Shown here piece by piece: positions 29,426 through 38,585 of a stretch of 64,000 nt of DNA. Source of the DNA: Chloroflexus aggregans DSM 9485 (GTDB lineage Bacteria > Chloroflexota > Chloroflexia > Chloroflexales > Chloroflexaceae); contig NC_011831.1 of NCBI RefSeq assembly GCF_000021945.1, positions 2,493,353-2,557,352 on the forward strand, written 5' to 3'. The notes beneath the pieces are model-generated. The model had not been told where the DNA came from, made no database searches, and saw only the letters and a program-made list of their open reading frames with translations. Within the stretch, counting starts at the first letter, position 1, and every line of letters starts with the position of its first letter. The position numbers and the translations under genes were made by a program.

Positions 29426-30520
29426 ATGTTCGACGTTGACCCTACCGTTGCCCTCCGCATGCTGGCTACTGAGGTGATGATGGTTACGACCGGCGAAGAG
29501 CTGGTTCACGGCGAACAACACGCTTTTCGTTACCGTGGTCAGTTGTTACGTGAAGCGCAAGCTGCCCACGATGCGATCGTGACCCGTGCTCAAGCGCTCG
29601 GTTATACACCGCTGTTCCAAGCCGATCCGGCCGGTGCCGCTATTCTGTTTATTCCCACGCCTCCCAAAGCGCCACCGTCGCGGCTCTGGTTAGCTGTGCT
29701 TCTGTTTGTCCTAACCGTCGCCTCGACAATGTTCGTCGGCGGGCAAGAGTACATCGAGAGCACAGGGCAAGTCGTCTTTAACTGGGGCTATGCACTTAGC
29801 TTTAGCGGTTCGTTATTAGCCATTCTGCTCGCGCACGAGATGGGACACTTTATTGTTGCCCGCCGCGAGAAGGTAGCGGTGAGTTATCCCTTCTTTATCC
29901 CGATGCCGCTATTCCTTCTCGGTACGATGGGGGCCTTTATCGCCATCAAAGATCTCGTTCCCAATCGACGCTCCCTGTTGGCGATCGGGATCGCCGGTCC
30001 ATTAGCCGGCCTAGTCGTAGCCATTCCTGTTCTTGCCATCGGTCTGAGCATCTCCGAAGTGAAGCAAGTTGTTCCGTTACCGGGCAGCTTTACCGAAGGC
30101 AACTCATTGCTTTACGCAGCTATGAAAATTCTGATCTTTGGCCGCTTTTTGCCGAGCGGTGGTGAAGATGTCTATCTGCATCCGGTGGCACTGGCCGGCT
30201 GGGCCGGGTTATTGGTGACCGGTCTGAATCTGCTACCGGCCGGTCAACTCGACGGTGGTCATATCTTTTTTGCGCTGTTTGGCCCGCGTGCGGCCCGGAT
30301 CATGAGTATGATCGTTGCCGTCGCCTTGCTCGGCTTAGGCTTTTTGTGGTCGGGATGGTTTATTTGGGCAGTGATGATTGCCCTGATCGGGCAACAACGC
30401 AGCCCGCTGCGCAACGAGATTTCACCGCTTGAGGGACCATGGCGCTGGTTGGCTTATCTTGGCATCTTGACGTTTCTTCTGGTCTTTACACCCATTCCGA
30501 TTACTGTCACGGTGCCGTAA
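29426..30520 (+). CDS. Site-2-protease-like M50 membrane metalloprotease
   Basis: 364 residues. A soluble N-terminal 85 residues precede about six to seven membrane helices. The zinc site is H137-E138-x-x-H141 (LLAHEMGHFIVA), with the third ligand in the LDG motif near D274 (PAGQLDGGH). This matches plant EGY-like and cyanobacterial S2P families with a similar N-domain. No PDZ domain is visible. Such proteases cleave membrane-bound regulators; the substrate is not indicated by the neighbours. Confidence 0.88.
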   Translation: MFDVDPTVALRMLATEVMMVTTGEELVHGEQHAFRYRGQLLREAQAAHDAIVTRAQALGYTPLFQADPAGAAILFIPTPPKAPPSRLWLAVLLFVLTVASTMFVGGQEYIESTGQVVFNWGYALSFSGSLLAILLAHEMGHFIVARREKVAVSYPFFIPMPLFLLGTMGAFIAIKDLVPNRRSLLAIGIAGPLAGLVVAIPVLAIGLSISEVKQVVPLPGSFTEGNSLLYAAMKILIFGRFLPSGGEDVYLHPVALAGWAGLLVTGLNLLPAGQLDGGHIFFALFGPRAARIMSMIVAVALLGLGFLWSGWFIWAVMIALIGQQRSPLRNEISPLEGPWRWLAYLGILTFLLVFTPIPITVTVP

Positions 30521-30589
30521 CGCATAGGATCGTATCTCTGTGAAACTACACCAGAAGACCGCAGTATGAGTGTTTGTTGGGGAGGCTGT

Positions 30590-31453
30590 ATGAAATTGTT
30601 GACGTACCGATACGACGGATTTGAACGTGTAGGCGCGCTGCGCGGTGATGAGGTGATCGATCTGTCGCTGGTGGCAGCATCAATGTTGGCGCTCATTGAG
30701 GGCGGACCGTTGCTGTTGGCCGAAGCGCGTAAGGTGGTGGAGGAAGCCGCCGGTGGGCCGGCATTGGCCGCCGTTGAGCTGCGCGCACCGATCCCTCGAC
30801 CACGCAAGAATATCATCTGTCTGGGGATGAACTACGCTGCCCACGCCATTGAATCCTTGCGTGCGAAGGGGTTACCCGAAAAATTGCCGCAACATCCGGT
30901 CTTTTTCAGCAAGATGCCTACGGCTGTGAATCATCCAAATGCGCCGGTCCCGCTGTTGGCGCACGTGTCAACGCAGCGCGACTGGGAGGTAGAACTGGCA
31001 GTGGTTATCGGACGACAGGGACGCGATATTCCGGCGAGCGAGGCTTACGAGTACGTGTTCGGCTATACCATCCTCAATGACGTGAGCGCACGTGATTTGC
31101 AGTCACGGCACCAACAGTTCTTCTATAGCAAGAGCCTCGACGGCAGCGCACCAATGGGACCGTGGATCGTTACTGCCGATGAGATTCCCGATCCGCACGC
31201 TCTTGGTATTCGCCTCCGCCTCAACGGAGAGTTGGTGCAAAACTCGGTGACCCGCGATATGATCTTCGATATTCCGACCTGTATTGCTACCTTTAGCCGC
31301 GGTGTTACGCTCGAACCCGGTGATATTATCGCTACCGGTACTCCCGCCGGTGTCGGTATGGGTATGACGCCGCAGCGTTGGCTTAAGGCCGGCGATGTGA
31401 TGGAGGCGGAAATCGACGGCATTGGCGTATTGCGGAACGTCGTCGTGGAATAG
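30590..31453 (+). CDS. Fumarylacetoacetate hydrolase family protein
   Basis: 287 residues from ATG 30590, preceded by GGGGAGG; the earlier ATG at 30566 has no site. FAH-fold motifs: NIICLGMNYAAHA, the metal-binding E-x-E in DWEVELAVVIG, NDVSARDLQ and the loop IATGTPAGVGMG. The family includes hydratases, isomerases, decarboxylases and acylpyruvases acting on 2-oxo acids. It could act on aromatic-degradation products, but it is 23 kb from the catechol operon and its substrate cannot be fixed from sequence. Confidence 0.85.
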   Translation: MKLLTYRYDGFERVGALRGDEVIDLSLVAASMLALIEGGPLLLAEARKVVEEAAGGPALAAVELRAPIPRPRKNIICLGMNYAAHAIESLRAKGLPEKLPQHPVFFSKMPTAVNHPNAPVPLLAHVSTQRDWEVELAVVIGRQGRDIPASEAYEYVFGYTILNDVSARDLQSRHQQFFYSKSLDGSAPMGPWIVTADEIPDPHALGIRLRLNGELVQNSVTRDMIFDIPTCIATFSRGVTLEPGDIIATGTPAGVGMGMTPQRWLKAGDVMEAEIDGIGVLRNVVVE

Positions 31454-31481
31454 GATACGTCATACCCTATCTGGTGAACAG

Positions 31482-31516
31482 CATTGGGGGCGATTTTGGT
31501 CTCCCCGCCCCCAATG
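31482..31516. terminator. Bidirectional terminator
   Basis: CATTGGGGGCG (31482-31492) pairs perfectly with CGCCCCCAATG (31506-31516), an 11-bp stem with a 13-base loop, between the convergent FAH-family gene (stop 31453) and the flippase gene (stop 31523). It ends the long leftward polysaccharide operon. Confidence 0.75.
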
Positions 31517-31522
31517 AGCCAA

Positions 31523-33058
31523 CTAACCTACCCTAACACGACCTGGCCGACGACGCACAAACGGAAGCCGTTCGAGCACCTTGACCAGCGCCTCTTTGAT
31601 CAGCGTCATCTCCTCGTTCGGTAGCGCACGGAAGGCCAGTACCAACCCAATATAAACAACTGCACCGAGCGGCACACCGAGCAAGAAGAACGCAGTCGCA
31701 CGCAGCCACCAAATCGCCGCAACCATCCCAATCCCGGCTACACCGGTCAATACTGCTACCCGCCAATTCTGCGCACCGAGCGTCCCTTTCGGCAAGGCCA
31801 TGATGGCAGCAACCAGAATACCCAGCTCGGTAATAGTGTAAGCCAATGCCCCTCCCAACGCACCGTTATCAAAGGCTTGATCTGTCCACGGTACCAACAC
31901 AAAATCGAGTGGAAGGGTAGCTACCGTCGCTGCAATCATGATTATGTTCAGCACAGCCGTGCGCTCGGCAGCGATCAGCAATTGGCTGAGCACTGTATTG
32001 AGGTACGTACAGATCAGCACCAGACCCATCACGGCCAGCACCGCGCCGGTAGGCCGGAACGCTTCGCCGTAGAGGAGCAGCGCAATCGGTTCGGCCAATG
32101 CCAACAATCCCAGACCGATCGGCATACTCAGCGCCAGCATAATGTTGAAGATTGGGCGAACCGCTTGACGCAAATGATCTTGACCGGCGGCAAAACGTCG
32201 GGTCAACGTAGGGAAGATTACCGTACCGATGGCAACCGGAAAAAACATCAGCGTACCGAAGAGATTAACCGCCGTACCATACCATCCTACCGCCTCTGTT
32301 GAGGCAAAAAGTGCGATAAATAGCCGGTCCACCTGTTGGTAAACCATCAAGGTCAAGGCCGTCACCAGATATTGCTTCGAGTCAAGTAACATCTGACGTG
32401 CGGCGACCAGATCAACACTCCAGCGTGGTCGGTGATGGCGAAAGAGAAAGAAGGCATCGCCGAGAAACGCAACAAAGGCTGCTAACACGTTGGCCCAGCC
32501 GATCCAGATCACGTCAAACCCGGAAAAGAGTAGAGCAAGGCTGACGACGGTCAACACCACCTTACTGATCACCGTCACTAAAGAAACATAATGAGTTTGT
32601 TCGAGACCATTAAGTGCTGCAATCAAGCCGCCGCTGAGCACGGAAAAGAGGGTCATCAAACCGATAATCCAGATCAGCGCCGTTTGGGTAGGATCAGCCG
32701 AAATCACGGCCAGATCATACCCAAAAACCACCAAACAACTAATGGCCCACAACCCAACCCGCACCAGCATACTTGTCCCGATCAAAGCACCGGTGTGCTG
32801 CGGGTCACGCGCAACGGCCTTCATCAGGAACGTATCCATCCCGAACGTGATCAGCACGCCGGCAATCATCCAGATCGAGAGCGCAATCGAAAGCTGCCCA
32901 ATCGCAAGCGGTCCCAGGATGCGGGGCTGAAAAATCGTTACCAGGAATGCCATCGCCCATGTCAGTAACTGGGCAGCCATCATTGCACTCGCATTGCGAG
33001 CTAGGCGCATTCCGCTGATCGGTGGTGGAACCGAGTCGGTCGAAGCCTCAGTGCTCAC
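31523..33058 (-). CDS. Polysaccharide flippase (Wzx/MATE-like, MOP superfamily)
   Basis: 511 residues with about 12-14 hydrophobic segments; starts GTG, overlapping the stop of the glycosyltransferase at 33055 by four bases. The N-terminal pattern MRLARNASAMMAAQLLTWAM and repeated family features such as LMVYQQVDRLFIALF are typical of the oligosaccharide repeat-unit exporters. It would flip lipid-linked units built by the sugar transferase and glycosyltransferases of this locus. Last gene of the leftward operon, followed by a strong terminator. Confidence 0.9.
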   Translation of the reverse strand: MSTEASTDSVPPPISGMRLARNASAMMAAQLLTWAMAFLVTIFQPRILGPLAIGQLSIALSIWMIAGVLITFGMDTFLMKAVARDPQHTGALIGTSMLVRVGLWAISCLVVFGYDLAVISADPTQTALIWIIGLMTLFSVLSGGLIAALNGLEQTHYVSLVTVISKVVLTVVSLALLFSGFDVIWIGWANVLAAFVAFLGDAFFLFRHHRPRWSVDLVAARQMLLDSKQYLVTALTLMVYQQVDRLFIALFASTEAVGWYGTAVNLFGTLMFFPVAIGTVIFPTLTRRFAAGQDHLRQAVRPIFNIMLALSMPIGLGLLALAEPIALLLYGEAFRPTGAVLAVMGLVLICTYLNTVLSQLLIAAERTAVLNIIMIAATVATLPLDFVLVPWTDQAFDNGALGGALAYTITELGILVAAIMALPKGTLGAQNWRVAVLTGVAGIGMVAAIWWLRATAFFLLGVPLGAVVYIGLVLAFRALPNEEMTLIKEALVKVLERLPFVRRRPGRVRVG

Positions 33059-34020
33059 GGCAAAACTCCTCTCTGAGACCGATCACCGGATACCTGTTCA
33101 AACGGTGCATAACGGCAAGCAGCCCGATTCACCGGATATTGCCAGCTCTTCCTGAGGCCGACGAAGGGGTAATAGAGTTGGTCAAGACCGAGCAGTACTT
33201 TATCGCGGCGACGCCATTTGATAATGCCCGACACAATCTGACGTAACCCTTGGCTCAAAAGCCACTCACTCAACAACACCAGCCCACCAAGATCCCCACA
33301 GCGCACATATTTGCCGGCAATGGCGCCGGCACCAATCCCGTAGGAACGAAAACTCCGCCGTACCCCCTGCCAACTTTGCCAATGGTGATGGTATGCAACC
33401 GCTTGCGGTGTAAAGACAATCCAGCCACCAGCCTTGAGAGCGCGGTACCCTAGATCGCGCTCTTCCCACGCCCCAAGCGGCGCACCTGCCCCAATCAGCT
33501 CATCAAAACCGCCGAGCCGCTCAAACGCATCGCGCCGCACCCCCATGTTGTGGCCATGACCGAAACCCAAATTAAACCGATTGTCCCGAAACACGCGGCG
33601 CACCCCGTTGCACGTACCAAGGACTAACTCATCGGTATCGGTCAGGTGTGGCCCCGGCAGCACTGCACCAAATGCTAGCCAAACCCGTTCATCACGCAAC
33701 TCGGCTACCAGACCACCGATCCAATCCGGATCGAGCACACAATCGTCGTTGGTGAACAGGATATACGGCGCGCTACCCATTGCCGCTCCGGCATTGCGCG
33801 TCGCCGAAATACCACGCACCGGCCGCCGTAGATAGCGAATGCGCGGGTCGAGATCGGCATAGCGGCGAACACACTCTTCTGTGCGGTTATCTTCGCTCTG
33901 GTCAAGAACCCACAGGGTAAAGAGGGGATACGTACTTTGGCGAATACTGGCGATAGTAGCGTCGATTGCGGCGCCTCGCCCATAGGTCGAAATGACCACA
34001 TCCACTGACGGCGTACTCAT
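33055..34020 (-). CDS. Family 2 glycosyltransferase
   Basis: 321 residues, GT-A fold. VDVVISTYGRG begins the nucleotide-binding half. The metal-binding acidic motif is in LFTNDDCVLDPDW, and a likely catalytic acidic region in GAPLGAWEERDLGYRA. It resembles rhamnosyl- and other sugar transferases of exopolysaccharide loci; the sugar is unknown. Coupled to the flippase by a 4-base overlap. The upstream gap of 111 bases to the receiver gene holds no clear terminator. Confidence 0.9.
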   Translation of the reverse strand: MSTPSVDVVISTYGRGAAIDATIASIRQSTYPLFTLWVLDQSEDNRTEECVRRYADLDPRIRYLRRPVRGISATRNAGAAMGSAPYILFTNDDCVLDPDWIGGLVAELRDERVWLAFGAVLPGPHLTDTDELVLGTCNGVRRVFRDNRFNLGFGHGHNMGVRRDAFERLGGFDELIGAGAPLGAWEERDLGYRALKAGGWIVFTPQAVAYHHHWQSWQGVRRSFRSYGIGAGAIAGKYVRCGDLGGLVLLSEWLLSQGLRQIVSGIIKWRRRDKVLLGLDQLYYPFVGLRKSWQYPVNRAACRYAPFEQVSGDRSQRGVLP

Positions 34021-34131
34021 AGCCTTGCTACCTGCCTACTGCCATGGTCGTTGACGACAGCAGTGTACGCCCAAGAGCTTAAACTTCGCTGAAATTGGGT
34101 ATTACTCATAGTTAACGAGACCGTCACGTTC

Positions 34132-34518
34132 CTAATCGGATCGTTTGAGCGAAAGTTGACACATCAGTCGCTCAATCTCGCCGACCAAGTCGTCAGAATC
34201 GAACGGTTTGGTTAAGAAAGCGTTAACCCCAACACCGGCTGCTTTCACTTCATCCTGTTCTTTCGGGCTTGCGGTAATCATAATAATCGGCAATGTAGCG
34301 TAGCGCTCATCGGCACGGATCGCACGTACCAGTTCGATCCCGTCCATGCGCGGCATCGTCAAATCGGTTACAACGAGATCGACCGCAAACTGCTCAAGCC
34401 GACGCAACGCTTGTTCACCATCAACAGCGGTGACCACCGTATAGCCATGCTGTTCAAGGACAAAACTCATAAGCCGATGGCTTGGAATATAGTCATCTAC
34501 GATCATGATCGTCGTCAT
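34132..34518 (-). CDS. Single-domain response regulator (CheY-like)
   Basis: 128 residues from ATG 34518, with AAGGAGC eight bases upstream. Receiver only: D8/D9 (IMIVDDYIP), phospho-Asp in LVVTDLTMPRMDG, and switch lysine in FLTKPFDSDDL. No output domain, so it signals by protein contact. It is the last of four regulatory genes (STAS, SpoIIE-type phosphatase, RsbW-type kinase, receiver) and lies 13 bases from the kinase gene. It may feed two-component input into partner switching. Confidence 0.92.
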   Translation of the reverse strand: MTTIMIVDDYIPSHRLMSFVLEQHGYTVVTAVDGEQALRRLEQFAVDLVVTDLTMPRMDGIELVRAIRADERYATLPIIMITASPKEQDEVKAAGVGVNAFLTKPFDSDDLVGEIERLMCQLSLKRSD

Positions 34519-34531
34519 GAGAGTTTGCTCC

Positions 34532-34963
34532 TTATGCAAGATGTTTCATCAGATGCCAGTGATTCCCATCAGGACGCGACGTATAACTCACTCGATCCAT
34601 CAAATGACGGATAAGAAACAGCCCATAACCGTGAATTTGTGCCTCGTTCAGATTGGGCTGCGGCACCGATTCCGGCTCAAACGTTTCGCCGGTATCGTGC
34701 AGATCAATCTCTAGTCGCGGCGGTTGGGGATGAAGAGTGAGCGTGATTCGAATCCGACCCTCACCGTCACGCCAATGCCGATAGGCATGACTGACAATAT
34801 TGGTACAGACTTCGTGGGCTGCTAATTGCACATTATAGATCAATGTTTCGTTGTGCGCACCGATCTGCCGGAGCATTTCGGCAATTGTTTCGCTCAGCAA
34901 GCGCAAGTAGGCATAGCGAGCCGGCAAATCGAGCCGGATTACTTCACTGTGTTGCAGGCTCAC
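34532..34963 (-). CDS. RsbW-like anti-sigma/serine kinase (HATPase_c)
   Basis: 143 residues from a GTG with AAGGAG upstream. GHKL ATPase N-box LAAHEVCTNIVSHAYRH, with catalytic Glu and Asn; G1 region DLHDTGETFEP; and GYGLFLIRHLMD. Family members phosphorylate STAS antagonists on Ser and sequester a partner protein. Phosphorylation targets nearby are the STAS protein (36491) and the STAS domains fused to a glycosyltransferase (38586). No sigma factor gene is in the locus. It overlaps the phosphatase gene by four bases. Confidence 0.9.
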   Translation of the reverse strand: MSLQHSEVIRLDLPARYAYLRLLSETIAEMLRQIGAHNETLIYNVQLAAHEVCTNIVSHAYRHWRDGEGRIRITLTLHPQPPRLEIDLHDTGETFEPESVPQPNLNEAQIHGYGLFLIRHLMDRVSYTSRPDGNHWHLMKHLA

Positions 34964-36498
34964 GGCTCCGCTCCTTTGAGAACAATAAGGGTCTGATCGT
35001 CATCTTGCGGATGACCGGCACTAAACCGATCGATAGCGCTGAACAGGCCGTCGGCAATCTCACGCGCCGATCGTTCGGCCAATTCATCAATTGCAATTAA
35101 TAAACGCTCAATCCCGAACATTTCATCGTCTGCATTGCGCGCATCACTAAAGCCGTCGGTCGCAACTACAAGCAGATCACCCGGCCTGAGCGGCAGATAA
35201 CGATTTTGAAAATGATTTACCGGCAAAATGCCTATCGCAGTGTTGTCGGCCAACAATAGTTCGGCGTTACCACTGCGCGGACGGTAAATAACCGGAGCGT
35301 GGCCAGCGTTAGCGTATGCAATCTCTCGGCGTTCGGCTTCGTATTGTCCAACAAAAACGGTAGCAAAAACACCAATCCGGGTAAAATCGTTGTAGAGGTC
35401 CTTGTTCGACTGTCGCATCACCGACGCCGGTGTCGGCGAAGGCATAAACTGCGCTTTACTGTGTAACGCAGTGCGCGTCATTGACATCAACAGCGCCGCC
35501 GAAACCCCTTTTCCACTAACGTCACCAATCGTGAAAATGAACGGGTGATTGGGAGCGGTTATGAAATCGAAGAAATCACCACCGACCTGAAGCGCCGGTC
35601 GTGAATAGGCGTACAGGTCAAGACCGGGTACGTCGGGCAACGTCCGTGGTAAGAGATCGGTCTGCACCCGACGGGCCAGATCCATCTCGCTCCGCAGCCG
35701 CGCTTGCTCGATCATTTCCTGATAGAGCAAGATCCGCTCAATTTGAGCACTGGCTTGCTCGGCAATCGCCCGTCCCAACTTCAATTCCGGTGTTCCAAAG
35801 TCACCACTCCGATCGATCAGGCCGATGCTCGCCATGATCATACCGCGTACCCGGATCGGAAGGAGTAAGAGATTGCGCACACCGGGTGGCCGTCGCAGAT
35901 CACCATCACTTTCATTCAGTACGATGGGGCGATCTTCGGTTTGTAGTTGCCAATATAACCGCCAAATACTCTCCGGACTCAAGCGTTGCTCCGATGACTG
36001 TACGAGCAACGGTTCGCCGCCATTGGTCGGAACATACGTTGCAAACCCGGCCTGTGCTTTTACCATCCGCTTCGCTTCAACAATGACCGTATCGAGCGTC
36101 TCCCGGATTGTCACCAAATCACGCATGGCTTGAGTGAGCCGGTAGAGCGCCAACTGTTGATCTTGACTGGCGACGAGATCGGCTGTCATACATTGCAATT
36201 CGTACTCAAGCTGCAAGATATAGCCGATCAGATTCGCTTCAGCTTGCAACCGGCGACGCGCAGCTTCATCGCGCAAACCGGTCAACCGCAACTCACCGGC
36301 GACCTCGCCGTATTGGTAAATGGGGGCCGTGATGTCGGGCGCCAAGAGCCGCTGCCCTGCCGGCCAATACGCTAATGCCCTGCCATTCGCATAAACGCCA
36401 AACGCCTGCGCACCATGTGCTAACCACGCCTCGGCAAGTGCTTGAATGCGATCGTATTGCAGGCTGAGTAGAGAGAGCAACATGGGCGCCTCATGCAT
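34960..36498 (-). CDS. SpoIIE/RsbU-type PP2C phosphatase with GAF domain
   Basis: 512 residues. A GAF-like sensor region occupies about 130-255 (LDTVIVEAKRMVKAQAGFA, LLLPIRVRGMIMASIGL), joined by a helical linker to a PPM phosphatase domain (about 275-510). Metal-binding motifs are VGGDFFDF, FTIGDVSGKGVSAAL and DLLVVATDGFSDARN. It would dephosphorylate STAS antagonists, opposing the RsbW-like kinase. The first ATG (36498) overlaps the STAS gene by eight bases; an ATG at 36483 with GAGG upstream is an equally good start. Confidence 0.92.
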   Translation of the reverse strand: MHEAPMLLSLLSLQYDRIQALAEAWLAHGAQAFGVYANGRALAYWPAGQRLLAPDITAPIYQYGEVAGELRLTGLRDEAARRRLQAEANLIGYILQLEYELQCMTADLVASQDQQLALYRLTQAMRDLVTIRETLDTVIVEAKRMVKAQAGFATYVPTNGGEPLLVQSSEQRLSPESIWRLYWQLQTEDRPIVLNESDGDLRRPPGVRNLLLLPIRVRGMIMASIGLIDRSGDFGTPELKLGRAIAEQASAQIERILLYQEMIEQARLRSEMDLARRVQTDLLPRTLPDVPGLDLYAYSRPALQVGGDFFDFITAPNHPFIFTIGDVSGKGVSAALLMSMTRTALHSKAQFMPSPTPASVMRQSNKDLYNDFTRIGVFATVFVGQYEAERREIAYANAGHAPVIYRPRSGNAELLLADNTAIGILPVNHFQNRYLPLRPGDLLVVATDGFSDARNADDEMFGIERLLIAIDELAERSAREIADGLFSAIDRFSAGHPQDDDQTLIVLKGAEP

Positions 36499-36829
36499 TC
36501 AAAACGTTGAGCGCGTGTTCTGCATCAACAAAGATGTTAAACGCTTTATCGAGCCGTGTCAGTTCAAAAATCATGAGCACCGGACGACGCAAACCACACA
36601 GAGCAAACTCACCTTGCACCTGCTGACACCGCTTCATCGCCGAGACTAAGGTCGCCAGTGCGGTTGAGTCAACAAAGGTCGTTTCTGAGAGATCAACCAA
36701 TACCCGCGCTCCGGGGGCAGTGGTTGCCTGTTCGAGCCAATGTTGCACCGGCGGCGCAGTGTTGGCGTCAAACCGGCCCTCTATCGCCAGTATCGATACA
36801 TTGCCGACGGTTCGCGGCTTCATTTCCAT
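36491..36829 (-). CDS. STAS-domain anti-anti-sigma factor
   Basis: 112 residues from ATG 36829, ten bases after AAAGGAGG; the TTG at 36838 is too close to that site. Single STAS domain with phospho-acceptor S55 in TFVDSTALATLV, the D-S-x-A pattern of SpoIIAA/RsbV. It is expected to be phosphorylated by the RsbW-like kinase and dephosphorylated by the SpoIIE-type phosphatase directly downstream. Same operon as the polysaccharide enzymes upstream. Confidence 0.93.
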   Translation of the reverse strand: MEMKPRTVGNVSILAIEGRFDANTAPPVQHWLEQATTAPGARVLVDLSETTFVDSTALATLVSAMKRCQQVQGEFALCGLRRPVLMIFELTRLDKAFNIFVDAEHALNVLNA

Positions 36830-36880
36830 GGTTGCCAATCCTCCTTTAGCGCAAACTAAAAAACGCTCACCAACAGTTTA

Positions 36881-38581
36881 TCACCGGCTTTGTGGTGGCG
36901 CGAGATCGGCGGTGACAATCCGACCGCTTGTTCGCTTCGCCTTTACCCGACGGTACCAGGCAATTGGAGTGCGGATCAACAGATTCAAATCACCTTGCCA
37001 GGTATGCGTTGCGCTGTAGTATACATCGGCTATAATCACTGCATCCAGATCATCATCGGCAGCTTGGAGATACCACAAACCGGTCACACCGGGAACAATC
37101 TCGTGCCGCCGCTGCTGCCACTCTTCGCGCAACCGTTCAGCTTCTTGCGGGGTCAGTGGTTTGACCCCAACCAGTTGTACATCACCCCGTACCAAGTTTA
37201 ACAATTCAGGCAAGCGGTGGAACTCATAGGCCTCTAGCCAAGCCCCAAACCAGAGGTACCGTCCGTCGGGGTGACGAGTGCGCCATCGCCAGAGGGTGAA
37301 GGAACGCAGGGTCGTTTGGCCGTTTGGCAACATCACCCGTTCACCAACCCGCGGTACACCTACCAGTGGCCGGCCACCACTGCCAATAGTCGCCAATAAC
37401 CCCGTCAGTAACCATAACGGGCTGAGCACGATCAGGGCAATCAGAGCGCCGATCCGATTGAGCGTGCCGGCCAGCCGTCCCATCCCGGCGGTAGCCGCCG
37501 ATACCCGCCCGATCAAGAATGGATCGACGATGGCCGTCTGCTCACCGGTCTCCGGATCAATAACCATACCGGGATAGACGATCCGCTGATTGATATTGAC
37601 CAACTGACCAACATAGGTATCGGCCCAAATCGTGCTCGCGGTGACCGTAGCTTCATCGTCGATCATGCACCCTGCACCAATGACCGTACCGGGACCGAGT
37701 TCGGCTTCACGCCCGACCCAACAGTTGTCACCAATGTACAGTGGTGGTGCGATGCGGACACCAGGATGGATCGAGTCGTTTCGCCCCACCCAAATCCCAG
37801 GTGCAATCTTACGCCCACCGATCGAAGGGTATCGGACCGTCTCGACCGGTCCATCGGTGATCGTCGGATCAAGGGCACGATAGGCACTGTAGAGAAAAAC
37901 CTGTTGCGCTGCGTGGTAATCGGCTAGGGTATGCAAGGGATTCCAATAGCCCTGCAACAGAAAACTCTGTATCGGAATGTCTTGCTCAAGGAGACGTGGG
38001 AGGAGATCGGTGGCAATCCGATAGCGAGTACGCAGTGGAATCTGGCTCAAGAGGGGCGGTTCAATAATATACGCCTCGGTCAAAGCTACGGCATGTGGCT
38101 CAGACATATCGGGGAGGATGGCCTCAATCAAGCCATTGCCGGTTACAATCGCTCCCGGCGTTTTCCATTGCTTATGCGGAGCATGGGTGATGGCAGTGAT
38201 CATTGCCCCACTCTGTTGATGATAGGCCAGTGCCTCCTCGATGGGCAAATCGATGATTGCGTGACCCGGTAGCACAAGACACGTCTCGTTAATCAACGGC
38301 CCTACCCAACGCAATGCACCCCCATCGGCCCACGCTTCGTTGAGCGTCACGTATTCAATCTCCACCCCCCATCGTTTACCACTGCCAAACGCAGCCGTGA
38401 TCGGCGCGCTCTGTTCGTATAAGGCTATCAGGATGCGCTTGACACCGGCACGCGCCAGTATCTCAACCGTTGTCGCCATCACCGGACGATCAACAATCGG
38501 GAGTAACACATTTGGCAAGACATCGGTCAGTGGGGATAACCGCCGATCCTCTGCTGTCGCTATCAAGAGGGCTATCGTCAT
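36881..38581 (-). CDS. Degenerate nucleotidyltransferase/beta-helix/sugar-transferase fusion
   Basis: 566 residues. The N-terminal third looks like an NDP-sugar pyrophosphorylase, but its signature loop is changed (ATAEDRRLSPLT in place of the Gly-rich loop; PNVLLPI where PKPLLPV is usual), so the catalytic lysine is lost. A left-handed beta-helix follows (about 240-345; WVGRNDSIHPG, NCWVGREAELGPGTVIGAG). A membrane helix and a sugar-transferase-like domain (about 375-550) come last, in which the catalytic Asp-Glu of DELPQL is replaced by His-Arg (HRLPEL, 455-460). It is probably inactive in both domains and may be a scaffold or regulator. Confidence 0.8.
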   Translation of the reverse strand: MTIALLIATAEDRRLSPLTDVLPNVLLPIVDRPVMATTVEILARAGVKRILIALYEQSAPITAAFGSGKRWGVEIEYVTLNEAWADGGALRWVGPLINETCLVLPGHAIIDLPIEEALAYHQQSGAMITAITHAPHKQWKTPGAIVTGNGLIEAILPDMSEPHAVALTEAYIIEPPLLSQIPLRTRYRIATDLLPRLLEQDIPIQSFLLQGYWNPLHTLADYHAAQQVFLYSAYRALDPTITDGPVETVRYPSIGGRKIAPGIWVGRNDSIHPGVRIAPPLYIGDNCWVGREAELGPGTVIGAGCMIDDEATVTASTIWADTYVGQLVNINQRIVYPGMVIDPETGEQTAIVDPFLIGRVSAATAGMGRLAGTLNRIGALIALIVLSPLWLLTGLLATIGSGGRPLVGVPRVGERVMLPNGQTTLRSFTLWRWRTRHPDGRYLWFGAWLEAYEFHRLPELLNLVRGDVQLVGVKPLTPQEAERLREEWQQRRHEIVPGVTGLWYLQAADDDLDAVIIADVYYSATHTWQGDLNLLIRTPIAWYRRVKAKRTSGRIVTADLAPPQSR

Positions 38582-38585
38582 CGCT

